Part shown: in pieces, positions 27,031 to 40,545 of the stretch | Layout of the letters: every line of letters begins with the position of its first letter | Numbering within the stretch: the first letter of the stretch is position 1 | Made by a program: the position numbers and the translations under genes | Notes under the pieces: model-generated | Seen by the model: only the letters and a program-made list of their open reading frames with translations | What the model was told of the DNA's origin: nothing | The model's database searches: none | Assembly (NCBI RefSeq): GCF_964340395.1 | Contig: NC_135562.1 | Location: forward strand, 21,102,892 to 21,166,891 | DNA: 64,000 nucleotides | Source of the DNA: Glandiceps talaboti | Taxonomy: Eukaryota; Hemichordata; Enteropneusta; Spengelidae | Direction: 5' to 3'

Positions 27031-27063
27031 AGCACTACTGAACCTTATCAGTTCAGTTGTGCT
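27031..27063. other. Near-perfect hairpin next to the (AC)n tract
   Basis: Arms AGCACTACTGAAC and GTTCAGTTGTGCT are complementary at 12 of 13 positions around a seven-base loop (CTTATCA). The hairpin sits 14 bases after the AC run and probably marks the end of the dispersed repeat that occupies the preceding few hundred bases. Function unknown. Confidence 0.6.
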
Positions 27064-27111
27064 AAAAATGAGTGACGTAAAGGTGCCTTGTTGACTCTTA
27101 GTGACAAAAGT

Positions 27112-28099
<988 letters not shown>

Positions 28100-28351
28100 C
28101 AGGTGACAATTACCATCCCCTGGGTAGCATGTGTACAGTCCCAGGTGACAATTACCATCCCCTGGGTAGCATGTGTACAGTCCCAGGTGACAATTACCAT
28201 CCCCTGGGTAGCATGTGTACAGTCCCAGGTGACAATTACCATCCCCTGGGTAGCATGTGTACAGTCCCAGGTGACAATTACCATCCCCTGAGTAGCACGT
28301 GCACAGTCCCAGGTGACAATTACCATCCCCTGAGTAGCATGTACACAGTCC
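28100..28351. repeat. 42 bp minisatellite, 6 copies
   Basis: Six units begin CAGGTGACAATTACCATCCC and continue through GTAGCATGTGTACAGTC. The last two carry TGAGTAGCA and CACGTGCAC/CATGTACAC variants. Because 42 is divisible by three, frames are open on both strands (repeats such as CTHATQGMVIVTWD on minus). I judge it non-coding. Confidence 0.96.
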
Positions 28352-29639
28352 CCAGTATATACCAAATATATGGAGTTGTTTGGGGAGGTGTGCCATTCAT
28401 GTACATCTTGGAAGTCCATTATGATATTACATGCTGTCTTAACTGTCATTTTGACTAAAGGTATCAATAATTTAATGACATAATCTCTTATCTCTTAAAA
28501 TGAACACTGTCATTTATCTATCAAATTAACACTGGTATTCATAAGTTTTGCCGCTAGCTAAATCATAAAGAATGCTTTTGTGCTTAAAATGGTTGAAATA
28601 CTTAGACTTTTACAAGTACCTCAAATACCTAAACTGAAGTCAAAGGTTCTGTGTTTCTATATTTATTTAACTCTGTGGAGATATGATCAGTTTTGTCAAA
28701 GAATTAAGGACGCAGCTTTTGTCCAGACATGTGTCATCACCTTACTCTATTTAATATGCAAATCACATACCTATTTATATGCAGACCACTATTTGATGAT
28801 AGTGTGTCTTTACACTTGTCATCACCTAACTCTACTTAATATGCAAATCATCAACTCATATGTATGCAAGCCACATACATATGATAGTGTGTGTGTCTTT
28901 ATTTTGGAAACACTGGTATTATATGAATTTGTAAAAAGTGATGAAAAAAATGGAAAATCAAGTTTAAGTTGACTGTCTCCTCAGTCTATTGTATCTTGAA
29001 TTTGCCAGGGTTTACCATTTTTAGCTCCACATAGACTACTCACTGAAAGTGAGGCAGTTTACTTCTCAGAAGGAACTTTCTGTGGACAATGGCACTTGTT
29101 AGTGTGGTTATGTCACAAGTCATTAGTCATGCAAAAATCATACACACATTGCTCATTAATATGCAAACCACACAGACAACAGACTTATGAGATTCAAGTT
29201 ACAAGGTTATACGGAAATCGAGTCTTACAGATTTCATTTTCATCATGGTTCGATTGTTTAGTCTGTGAAACTATGAAGTCATCAAACACACTAAGCTACC
29301 AGACAATGGCCATTCTATAGTAATTTAACAAAACATCTGAGAAGTCATCACTTAAAATGAATCAGTCATATTTAAGTCCTTAACAAATGTTACTCCAATT
29401 TATCTAATGGCCTCTTTGGTTATCAAAATCCAATACAACATTGAAAGGGATAAATAATAACACTTTGTGGACCTCAAAATGGATGCATTTTTAAAGAGAT
29501 TCATTAAAGGATAAACTGTTGCCAAGGTAGATGGTTACATGTTGCTATTACAGATAGTGATGATACAAATACAACAATGGTTTATAGGCAGTCACAAGAC
29601 AGAGGAAGGTCAGTGACTGAGAGAACATTTTTGAGTGAT
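28352..29639. other. Non-coding DNA with a tandem duplication carrying octamer motifs
   Basis: Two roughly 60 base segments (about 28732-28790 and 28817-28873) share CATCACC, ACTCTA and TTAATATGCAAATCA. A diverged third piece lies at 29106-29172. Each of the first two contains a perfect POU octamer ATGCAAAT. No gene recognised. Confidence 0.5.
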
Positions 29640-31165
29640 GTTGAAGTTGTGTCTAAATGACTCTTAAAGTTAGTGACTGCATGTAGATGTGAGAAAAAAT
29701 GGTGGAATGAATGACTTGATAACTGTAAATAAATGACTTGGTATATCTGTGATTCAATGACTGTGTAACTAATATAACAAATGACTTGGTAACTTAGTAA
29801 ATGAATTTGAAGTGAAGTCAATGGCTTCATAACTGTTAGTGAATGACTTAGTTACTGTCAGTGAATGACTTGGTAACTGTTAGTCAATGACTTGGTAACT
29901 GTTAGTTAATGACTTGGTAACTGTTAGTCAATGACTTGGTAAATGTTAGTCAATGACTTGGTAACTGTAGTCAATGACTTGGTAACGGTTAGTTAATGAC
30001 ATGGTAACTTTTAGTCAATGACTTGGTAACTGAGTGAATGACTTGGTTACTGTTAGTCAATGACTTAATTATTGCCAATGAATGACTTGCTAACTATAAG
30101 TTAATGACTTGCTAACTGTTAGTCAATGACTTGGTAACTGTTAGTCAATGACTTGGTAACTGTAGTCAATGACTTGGTAACGGTTAGTTAAAGACATGCT
30201 AACTGTTAGTCAATGACATGGTAACTGTTAGTCAATGACTTGGTCACTGTTAGTTAATGACCTGGTCACTGTTAGTTAATGACATGGTAACTGTTAGTGA
30301 AGGACTTGGTAACTGTTAGTCAATGACTTGGTAACGGTTAGTTAAAGACATGCTAACTGTTAGTCAATGACATGGTAACTGTTAGTCAATGACTTGGTAA
30401 CTGTTAGTCAATGACTTGGTCACTGTTAGTCAATGATTTTGGTAACTGCTAGTCAATGACTTGGTCACTGTTAGTCAATGACTTGGTCACTGTTAGTCAA
30501 TGACATGGTCACTGTTAGTCAATGACTTGGTAACTGCTAGTCAATGACTTGGTAACTGTTAGTCAATGACTTGGTCACTGTTTGTCAATGACATGGTCAC
30601 TGTCAGTCAATGACTTGGTAAATGTTAGTCAATGACTTGGTCACTGTTAGTTAATGACCTGGTCACTGTTAGTTAATGACATGGTAACTATTAGTCAATG
30701 ACTTGGTAACTGTTAGTCAATGACTTGGTAACTGTTAGTGAAGGACTTGGTAACTGTTAGTTAATTACATGGTAACTGTTCGTCAATGACTTGGTAACTT
30801 TTAGTCAATGACTTGGTAACTGAGTGAATGACTTGGTTACTGTTAGTCAATGACTTAATTATTGTCAATGAATGACTTGCTAACTATAAGTTAATGACTT
30901 GCTAACTGTTAGTCAATGACTTGGTAATGGTTAGTTAAAGACATGGTAACTGTTAGTCAATGACTTGGTAAATGTTAGTCAATGACTTGGTAACTGTTAG
31001 TGAAGGACTTGGTAACTGTTAGTTAATGGCTTGGTAACTGTTAGTTAATGACATGGTAACTGTTAGTCAACTACTTGGTAACTTTTAGTCAATGACTTGG
31101 TAACTGTTAGTGACTTAAAACTTTCAGTGAATGACTTGGTATCTGTCAGTTAATGACATAGTTAT
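29640..31165. repeat. 22 bp satellite family A, about 60 copies
   Basis: The consensus is CAATGACTTGGTAACTG plus TTAGT, with frequent ACATGG, GTCACTG and AAGGAC variants. The left 200 bases are degenerate and grade into unique sequence, while the core from about 29830 is regular. Longer blocks recur: the phrase with GAGTGAATGACTTGGTTAC followed by TTAATTATTG occurs near 30030 and 30825, which points to block duplication inside the array. Confidence 0.95.
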
Positions 31166-31224
31166 TTTAGTCATATTAAAAATGATATGAGTGAATCATG
31201 AATGTGAGTAAGTGCCTGATGTTG

Positions 31225-33357
31225 CCTGATGACGGCAACTAAATGCCTTGACATCTAGAACAAAACACCCTGGTGATTGCAACTAAATGCTCTAATTGCA
31301 ACCAAATGCCCTAATTGCAACTAAATGCCCTAATTGCATCTAAATGCCCTAATTGCAACCAAATGCCCTAATTGCAACTAAATGCCCTAATTGCATCTAA
31401 ATGCCCTAATTGCAACTAAATGCCCTAATGGCTGCAACTAAATGCCTTGATGGCTGCAACTAAATGCCTTGATGACTGCCACTAAATGCCCTAATGATCA
31501 CCTAAATGTCCTAAATGATTGCAACTAAATGCCTTGAAGTCTGCAACTAAATGCCCTAATGACTGCAAATAAATGCCCTAATTGCAACTAAATGCCTTGA
31601 TGACTGCAAATAAATGCCCTAATTGCAACTAAATGCCTTGATGACTGTAATTAAATGCCCTAATTGCAACTAAATGCCTTGATGACTGTAATTAAATGCC
31701 CTAATTGCAACTAAATGCCTTGATGACTGTAATTAAATGCCCTAATTGCAACTAAATGCGTTGATGACTGCAACTAAATGCCCTAATTGCAACTAAATGC
31801 CTTGATGACTGTAATTAAATGCCTTGATGATTGCAACTAAATGCCTTGATGACTGCAACAAAATACCCTAATGACTGCAAATAAATGCCCTAATTGCAAC
31901 TAAATGCCTTGATGACTGTAATTAAATGCCCTTATGACTGCAACAAAATACCCTGATAACTGCAAATAAATGCCCTAATTGCAACTAAATGCCTTGATGA
32001 CTGTAATTAAATGCCCTTATGACTGCAACAAAATACCCTGATAACTGCAACTAAATGCCCTAATTGCAACTAAATGCCTTGATGACTGCAACAAAATACC
32101 CTAATGACTGCAAATAAATGCCCTAATTGCAACTAAATGCCTTGATGACTGTAATTAAATGCCCTTATGACTGCAACAAAATACCCTGATGACTGCAACT
32201 AAATGCCCTAATTGCAACTAAATGCCTTGATGACTGCAATTAAATGCCCTAATGACTGCAACAAAATACCCTGATGACTGCAAGTAAATGCCCTAATTGC
32301 AACTAAATGCCTTGATGACTGCAAATAAATGCCTTGATGACTGTAACTAAATGACTAATTAAATGCCTTGATGATTGCAACTAAATGCCCTGATGATTGC
32401 AACTAAATGCCCGTATGACTGCAACTAAATGCGTTGATGACTGCAACTAAATGCCCTAATTGCAACTAAATGCCTTGATGACTGCAAATAAATGCCTTGA
32501 TGACTGCAACTAAATGCCCTAATTGCAACTAAATGCCTTGATGACTGCAAATAAATGCCTTGATGACTGCAACTAAATGCCCTAATTGCAACTAAATGCC
32601 TTGATGACTGCAAATAAATGCCTTGATGACTGCAACTAAATGCCCTGATGATTGCAACTAAATGCCCTTATGACTGCAACTAAATGACTAACTAAATGCC
32701 TTGATGACTGCAACTAAATGCCCTGATGATTGCAACTAAATGCCTTGATGACTGCAACTAAATGACTAACTAAATGCCTTGATGACTGCAACTAAATGCC
32801 CTGATGATTGCAACTAAATGCCTTGATGACTGCAACTAAATGACTAACTAAATGCCTTGATGATTGCAAATAAATGCCCTTATGACTGCAACTAAATGAC
32901 TAACTAAATGCCTTTATGATTGCAACTAAATGACTAACTAAATGCCCTTATGACTGCAACTAAATGACTAACTAAATGCCTTGATGACTGCAACTAAATG
33001 ACTAACTAAATGCCTTGATGACTGCAACTAAATGCCTTGATGACTGCAACTAAATGCCTTGATGACTGCAACTAAATGCCTTGATGACTGCAACTAAATG
33101 CCTTGATGACTGCAACTAAATGCCTTGATGACTGCAACTAAATGCCTTGATGACTGCAACTAAATGACTAACTAAATGCCTTGATGACTGCAACTAAATG
33201 ACTAACTAAATGCCTTGATGACTGCAACTAAATGCCTTGATGACTGCAACTAAATGACTAACTAAATGCCTTGATGACTGCAACTAAATGACTAACTAAA
33301 TGCCTTGATGACTGCAACTAAATGCCTTGATGACTGCAACTAAATGCCTTGATGACT
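31225..33357. repeat. 22 bp satellite family B with 18 and 12 bp sub-variants
   Basis: The main unit is AAATGCCTTGATGACTGCAA plus CT. A shorter form (AAATGCCCTAATTGCAACT) and a 12-base ACTAACTAAATG insertion alternate with it. The left third is rich in the short form, the middle has composite units, and the right third has runs of the plain 22-mer. Unit length is variable overall. Confidence 0.95.
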
Positions 33358-33853
33358 GTGACATAAACTGACCAAGGGAAGGTTGAAGTATGACCACCAG
33401 ATGAAATGCCTGAGTAGATTTGAATGAGTGAAACTAAACAGACTGACTGGACTACAAAGATGAAATACATCAAGACTTTCAATTGTAATCAGTAATATTG
33501 CATGAATTGAACAAGGTTAAGTAGATGAGGGACTGTTTGGAGATGAAAGATTGAAGACTTGTCACGGAGGTCACATTAATGAAGTGAATCTCTAGACAAT
33601 ATCATTTATGATAATCAATGCATAGAGATTATTGCTGGATTACAGACTGGTCTTTAATACCATGCAGTGAACAACTAGCAGGGGTAAGACAGAACAGGAA
33701 ACTAACCTAATTTAAGATTGAGTGATTGAGAATGATGTCTGATGTTTTTAGACGTAGGTACCTGCTAGGAATAATACTAATGTTGGAATAGTCTAGTTGA
33801 CAACTAGTAGTCTTGATGTCATTAAAACAAAGTGCTACCTGGATGAATCAGAT
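33358..33853. other. Non-coding spacer
   Basis: Unique sequence between arrays; short TGA-rich phrases such as GACTGACTGGAC echo family B but no regular repeat is seen. Confidence 0.4.
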
Positions 33854-34101
33854 CTCATACTGGTAAACTCATCTCACACTGGTCAACTCATCTCATACTG
33901 GTCAACTCATCTCATACTGGTCAACTCATCTCATACTGGTCAACTCATCTCATACTGGTCAACTCATGTTATACTGGTAAACTCATCTCATACTGGTCAA
34001 CTCATCTCATACTGGTCAACTCATCTCATACTGGTAAACTCATCTCATACTGGTAAACTCATGTTATACTGGTCAACTCATCTCATACTGGTCAACTCAT
34101 C
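33854..34101. repeat. 19 bp minisatellite, 13 copies
   Basis: The unit is CTCATACTGGTCAACTCAT. Variants are GGTAAACTC and CATGTTATACTGG. The plus strand stays open with a 19-residue periodicity because three units make 57 bases. Confidence 0.97.
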
Positions 34102-36023
34102 TACAAACTTTCTCATTGAACTGTCATATCTCTATGTATACTACTAAACAAAGTGGTATCTGGATGAATCAGATGTGAAATCACCTAATCTGTAGATTTG
34201 ACTGCAAATTGTCATATCTCCTTGTATAAAGTATAGTCATATACTTGACCACCATACTTGACTTGATGTTTCATGAGTCAATGGATACAAGTATTAGTAG
34301 AAGTCAGTTCAAATCATCAAATTTGACCAGTCACCTTTAACCCCTCTCCACAATAACCTTATATATTTGTTGACAATGATATCTACGATATATTAAAAAC
34401 TGAAATGATGGAAACATTAGATTTATGGAAATATGCAGTGTCTTGTCATTAATGGATGAATGAAAATGATTGTATCTGAACTGTTAATTGCAAACAGAAT
34501 AGAATAAAACCTACAGAGAATATGGAGAGATAATCCATGGAGAGATAATCCATGGTTTATGTTGGAGATTTTCATGTGCACAGTAAGTGTCATTTGATCA
34601 CCTGAATAGGTTCATAGTAATTTGCATATTAATTCCTTTTATTTATTTCAGTTTATTTCTTTTTTTAATGAGAAAAAATCTGACTAAAAATAAATACATC
34701 AACCAAAATGTTTTTGTTTTTTTTTAAATTCTGACACTTGACATCAAGTTACCTCACAGTTTGGCAGATGACAGTTTTGACATCCAGCACACCCTATATT
34801 TCTGGAGAATAAACTCACCCTATACAATTTTGATGAGAGCATACCATATGTCAGGGAGTTGTAGGGGTGTGCAGCCTTCTATTTGAGGGGCTATATGTAA
34901 TCCCAGTAACACAAAACACACTTACCTTGGAGTTAAAAATTAGTTTTTCAGAAACCAAAGAAATATGAGCACAGCCTCAGGCAAATTGTGATTGACCAGT
35001 ACAGAACATCACATTGGGTCCAAATTCTACCTATCATCAATGTTATCATCATCTCTTGTATTCATGGCAACAGAAGAAGATTGCAGAATGGTATTATCAA
35101 CTTTCACAATACTAGAATACCTGCGATAAAAAACACACATAATAGTTGCTATGGTTACAGAGTATATGAGTGAAGAATTTGGCAATGTCTTTTGTCAGTA
35201 AAATTTTATATTGGGAGTTGATTTGATGGATGTTATTGAATGTATATTTCAGAGACTGAGATGGAAATGTTCCAAAAACTCATCTCTATACATTTTTAGC
35301 TCTGAATGGAGTTTATTTTGAATACCTCCTGTTGTGAGGTACCTTGGCCACAGTTCATTCATGCAATAGAAAGTTAAAATTAATTTATAATACTCAAAGC
35401 ATGCCTTAGGCCAAACTGACAAACTACTGTGGTTCTAATAAAATTTGTCCTGTAAACACTCTACATTTACGTAGATACTGTAAACGTATATATTTGAGCA
35501 TTCAGAGATTTTACAGGACTTTATAACACAATAATACATTTTGTGGGTATAGCAGGTACAAAAACACAGTTAATAACATTTGACAAGATTCGGTGTCAAA
35601 TAAAGTATCATTATTTCATAAAAACTATAAACAAGTTTTCAAAAGTTTACAAAAGACAAAGATGCTCTTTCATAATTTCAAATTTAAAAAAAGAAAAATA
35701 TTTTTGTCTATACACTGTATATAGTCTGGTTATCACTTATACTCATAAAGATGAAACAGCTCAAAAGTTTAACTAAAGACTAAGGACATGAACACATTTT
35801 ATACCTTGTTTCAAAACCGCATGTCATCGGAATGTCACACATTTAATTTTGTTTTTAACAAGTTATCAAATTAATGAAAACAGATAATGTATCAGCAGTT
35901 GGTAACCCTGGTAATCAATTATATATACTGATTAATGATAATTTGATAGGCCACATGTGACACCAGCCTTTAGACAATTCACTGTCATAACAACATGTGG
36001 TCCTGTTACACATGATATAAAAG
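34102..36023. other. Non-coding DNA
   Basis: AT-rich; no recognised gene or array. One small direct repeat (AGAGATAATCCATGG twice near 34527-34554) is visible. Confidence 0.5.
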
Positions 36024-38334
36024 GTCTGAGTGGGTACAGAAACTTTAGATCTGAGTGGGTATGGAAAGTTTAGATCTGAGTGGGTACAGACAGTTTAGAT
36101 CTGAGTGGGTACGGACAGTTTAGATCTGAGTGGATACAGACAGTTTAGATCTGAGTGGGTACGGACAGTTTAAATCTGAGTGGGTACAGAAAGTTTAGAT
36201 CTGAGTGGGTACAGACAGTTTAGATCTGAGTGGATACAGACAGTTTAGATCTGAGTGGGTACGAACAGTTTAGATCTGAGTGGATACAGACAGTTTAGAT
36301 CTGAGTGGGTACAGACAGTTTAGATCTGAGTGGGTACAGACAGTTTAGATCTGAGTGGGTACAGACAGTGTAGATCTGAGTGGATACAGACAGTTTAGAT
36401 CTGAGTGGGTACGGACAGTTTAGATCTGAGTGGATACGGACAGTTTAGATCTGAGTGGGTACAGGCAGTTTAGATCTGAGTGGGTACGGACAGTTTAAAT
36501 CTGAGTGGATACGGACAGTTTAGATCTGAGTGGGTATGGAAAGTTTAGATCTGAGTGGGTACAGACAGTTTAGATCTGAGTGGGTACGGACAGTTTAGAT
36601 CTGAGTGGATACAGACAGTTTAGATCTGAGTGGGTACGGACAGTTTAGATCTGAGTGGATACGGACAGTTTAGATCTGAGTGGGTACAGACAGTTTAGAT
36701 CTGAGTGGGTACGGACAGTTTAAATCTGAGTGGATACGGACAGTTTAGATCTGAGTGGATACAGAAAGTTTAGATCAGAGTGGATATGGACAGTTTAAAT
36801 CTGAGTGGATACGGACAGTTTAGATCTGAGTGGATACAGAAAGTTTAAATCTGAGTGGGTACAGACAGTTTAGATCTGAGTGGATACAGACAGTTTAGAT
36901 CTGAGTGGATACAGACAGTTTAGATCTGAGTGGATACAGACAGTTTAGATATGAGTGGGTACAGAAAGTGTAGATCTGAGTGGATACGGACAGTTTAGAT
37001 CTGAGTGGGTACGGACAGTTTAGATCTGAGTGGATACAGAAAGTTTAGATCTGAGTGGGTACAGACAGTTTAGATCTGAGTGGATACAGACAGTTTAGAT
37101 CTGAGTGGGTATGGACAGTTTAGATCTGAGTGGGTACAGACAGTGTAGATCTGAGTGGATACAGACAGTTTAGATCTGAGTGGGTACGGACAGTTTAGAT
37201 CTGAGTGGATACGGACAGTTTAGATCTGAGTGGGTACAGGCAGTTTAGATCTGAGTGGGTACGGACAGTTTAAATCTGAGTGGATACGGACAGTTTAGAT
37301 CTGAGTGGGTATGGAAAGTTTAGATCTGAGTGGGTACGGACAGTTTAGATCTGAGTGGATACGGACAGTTTAGATCTGAGTGGGTACAAACAGTTTAGAT
37401 CTGAGTGGGTACGGACAGTTTAAATCTGAGTGGATACGGACAGTTTAGATCTGAGTGGATACAGAAAGTTTAGATCAGAGTGGATATGGACAGTTTAAAT
37501 CTGAGTGGATACGGACAGTTTAGATCTGAGTGGATACAGAAAGTTTAAATCTGAGTGGGTACAGACAGTTTAGATCTGAGTGGATACAGACAGTTTAGAT
37601 CTGAGTGGATACAGACAGTTTAGATCTGAGTGGATACAGACAGTTTAGATATGAGTGGGTACAGAAAGTGTAGATCTGAGTGGATACGGACAGTTTAGAT
37701 CTGAGTGGGTATGGACAGTTTAGATCTGAGTGGATACAGAAAGTTTAGATCTGAGTGGGTACAGACAGTTTAGATCTGAGTGGATACAGACAGTTTAGAT
37801 CTGAGTGGGTATGGACAGTTTAGATCTGAGTGGGTATGGACAGTTTAGATCTGAGTGGGTACAGAAAGTGTAGATCTGAGTGGATACAGACAGTGTAGAT
37901 CTGAGTGGATACGGACAGTTTAGATCTGAGTGGGTACAGACAGTTTAAATCTGAGTGGATACAGACAGTTTAGATCTGAGTGGGTACGGACAGTTTAGAT
38001 CTGAGTGGGTACGAACAGTTTAGATCTGAGTGGATACAGACAGTTTAGATCTGAGTGGATACAGACAGTTTAGATCTGAGTGGGTACGGACAGTTTAGAT
38101 CTGAGTGGGTATGGAAAGTTTAGATCTGAGTGGGTACGGACAGTTTAGATCTGAGTGGATACAGACAGTTTAGATCTGAGTGGGTACAGACAGTTTAAAT
38201 CTGAGTGGGTATGGAAAGTTTAGATCTGAGTGGGTACGGACAGTTTAGATCTGAGTGGATACAGACAGTTTAGATCTGAGTGGGTACGGACAGTTTAGAT
38301 CTGAGTGGGTACAGACAGTTTAGATCTGAGTGGG
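36024..38334. repeat. 25 bp satellite array, about 92 copies, with higher-order structure
   Basis: The unit is about GTTTAGATCTGAGTGG plus GTACAGACA, with GTAC/ATAC, ACAG/ACGG and rare TAAATC variants. Nearly all units carry a BglII site (AGATCT). Rare marker units recur in the same order: CAGTGTAGATC at 36367 and 37142, ACAGGCAG at 36461 and 37236, GATCAGAG at 36773 and 37473, ATATGAGTGG at 36949 and 37649. This shows a duplicated block (see findings). Confidence 0.98.
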
Positions 38335-38631
38335 CCTTTAAAAGTGTACTTTTGATTGATGTTAACATAGACTATCAAGTTACTCTGGTTGCTGGCATTA
38401 ACCAAACACAAGACAAGACATCATTTCAACAAGCTACAGTCTCTTCTCACCTAATTCTCTGATTTTTTCATAATGCAGTCATTCTTTATTCAATTCATTA
38501 ACCAACAATGTAACTTTGATGAATGGCCTTGGTTTAATGATAAATTTATGCAGATTATAAGAAATAATAGAATGGACATTTCCATTGTAATTAACCAAAT
38601 ATAAAATCATTTAATTGCCTCGTTAAACCAA
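38335..38631. other. Non-coding spacer
   Basis: Unique AT-rich sequence; nothing recognised. Confidence 0.5.
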
Positions 38632-39236
38632 CCAATGTAGCATGTTGTAATATGACATTTTGTCTATGTATTTACTATACCATACTTTCCATAGCATGTT
38701 GTGTTGTAATGTGATATTTTATCTATGTATTTACTATACCATACTGTCCATAGTATGTTGTATTGTAATGTGACATTTTGTCTATGTATTTACTATACCA
38801 TACTTTCCATAGCATGTTGTAATGTAATATGACATTTTGTCTATGTATTTACTATACCATACTAGTACTTTCCATAGTATGTTGTATTGTAATGTGATAT
38901 TTTGTCTATGTATTTACTATACCATACTTTCCATAGCATGTTGTATTGTAATGTGACATTTTGTCTATGTATTTACTATACCATACTTTCCATAGTATGT
39001 TGTATTGTAATGTGATATTTTGTCTATGTATTTACTATACCATACTTTCCATAGCATGTTGTATTGTAATGTGACGTTTTGTCTATGTATTTACTATACC
39101 ATACTTTCCATAGCATGTTGTAATGTAATGTGACATTTTATCTATGTATTTACTATACCATACTTTCCATAGCATGTTGTAATGTAATATGACATTTTGT
39201 CTATATATTTACTATACCATGCTTTCATTAGCATGT
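38632..39236. repeat. About 59 bp satellite array, about 10 copies
   Basis: The unit includes CATTTTGTCTATGTATTTAC, then TATACCATACTTTCCATAG and CATGTTGTATTGTAATGTGA. Unit length varies slightly, and one unit carries an ACTAGT insertion near 38868. The edges are more diverged than the centre. Confidence 0.95.
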
Positions 39237-39362
39237 TGTAAGGTAAGAAAGCATATCATTATAAATGGAAGCCATTCTATGCCAGGTACTTTCTGAAGAG
39301 GATACTTATATCTATTTGTGAATAAAAGTTAGATCTGTTGCTGTGAAAGGTAATAACAACAT

Positions 39363-40008
39363 TGCAACCACAGCATCGCAGTCACAGCATTGCAACCACA
39401 GCATTGCAACCACAGCATTGCAGTCACAGCGTTGCAGTCACAGCATTGCAGTCACAGCATTGCAGTCACAGCACTGCAGTCACAGCATTGCAGTCACAGC
39501 ACTGCAGTCACAGCATTGCAGTCACAGCACTGCAGTCACAGCACTGCAACCATAGCACTGCAGTCACAGCAATGCAGTCACAGCAATGCAGTCACAGCAT
39601 TGCAACCACATCATTGCAACCACAGCACTGCAACCACAGCATTGCAACCACAGCATTGCAGTCACAGCATTGCAGTCACAGCATTGTAGCCACAGCATTG
39701 CAGTCACAGCACTGCACCCACAGCACTGCAGTCACAGCAATGCAGTCACAGCAATGCACCCACAGCACTGCAGTCACAGCAATGCAGTCACAGCACTGCA
39801 GTCACAGCAATGCAGTCACAGCATTGCAGCCACAGCATTGCAGTCACAGCACTGCACCCACAGCACTGCAGTCACAGCAATGCAGTCACAGCACTGCAAC
39901 CACAGCAATGCAGTCACAGACTTGCAGTCACAGCACTGCAGTCACAGCAATGCAGTCACAGACTTGCAGTCACAGCACTGCAGTCACAGCAATGCAGTCA
40001 CAGACTTA
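39363..40008. repeat. 14 bp satellite array, about 46 copies
   Basis: The unit is CAGTCACAGCATTG with variants CAACCACAG, CACTG and CAATG. PstI sites (CTGCAG) are frequent. No variant creates a stop, so all plus frames stay open with QSQHCSHSIAVTAL-type 14-residue repeats. Frames of up to about 260 codons reading into 40383 are artefacts of this. Confidence 0.97.
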
Positions 40009-40207
40009 TGGTTTATACTCTTCGGCCAATGTATCAATGTCTTGATGAAGAGGTCAACACAATTAGCTGGTAAAACTTGGATAGATTTCCATATCTTGTA
40101 CCACAATTTTGATGGAACTCAAGTAAAGTCTACCTGCTTAACTAATATTTGGAATAAGAAGAATCTACCTACAAAGATCAATATTCCACAAAATCTCCTC
40201 CTTGCCA

Positions 40208-40545
40208 TAAACCACAGCTTTTTTACGGCACCATCCAAGACATACACTGTCGTAAACCACAGCCTTTTTTACGGCACCATCCAAGACGAACACTGTTTAC
40301 GAACCACAGCCTTTTTTACGGCACCATCCAAGATGAACACTGTTTACGAACCACAGCCTTTTTTACGGCACCATCCAAGATGAACACTGTTTACGAACCA
40401 CAGCCTTTTTTACGGCACCATCCAAGATGAACACTGTTTACGAACCACAGCCTTTTTTACGGCACCATCCAAGATGAACACTGTTTACGAACCACAGCCT
40501 TTTTTATGGCACCATCCAAGACGTACATTGTTGTAAGCCACACTG
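40208..40545. repeat. 47 bp satellite array, about 7 copies
   Basis: The unit starts ACCACAGCCTTTTTTACGGC and continues with ACCATCCAAGATGAACACTG and TTTACGA. The first and last units are diverged (AAGACATACACTGTCGTA, AAGACGTACATTG). The sequence lies about 200 bases after the 14 bp array, and the ACCACAGC phrase is shared with that array's variant. Confidence 0.95.

Noticed and set aside
39343-40383. Overlapping Gln/His/Ser-rich frames in all three plus frames
   Set aside because: All three frames are open at once because no version of the 14 bp unit contains a stop. This is an artefact, not a secreted repeat protein.
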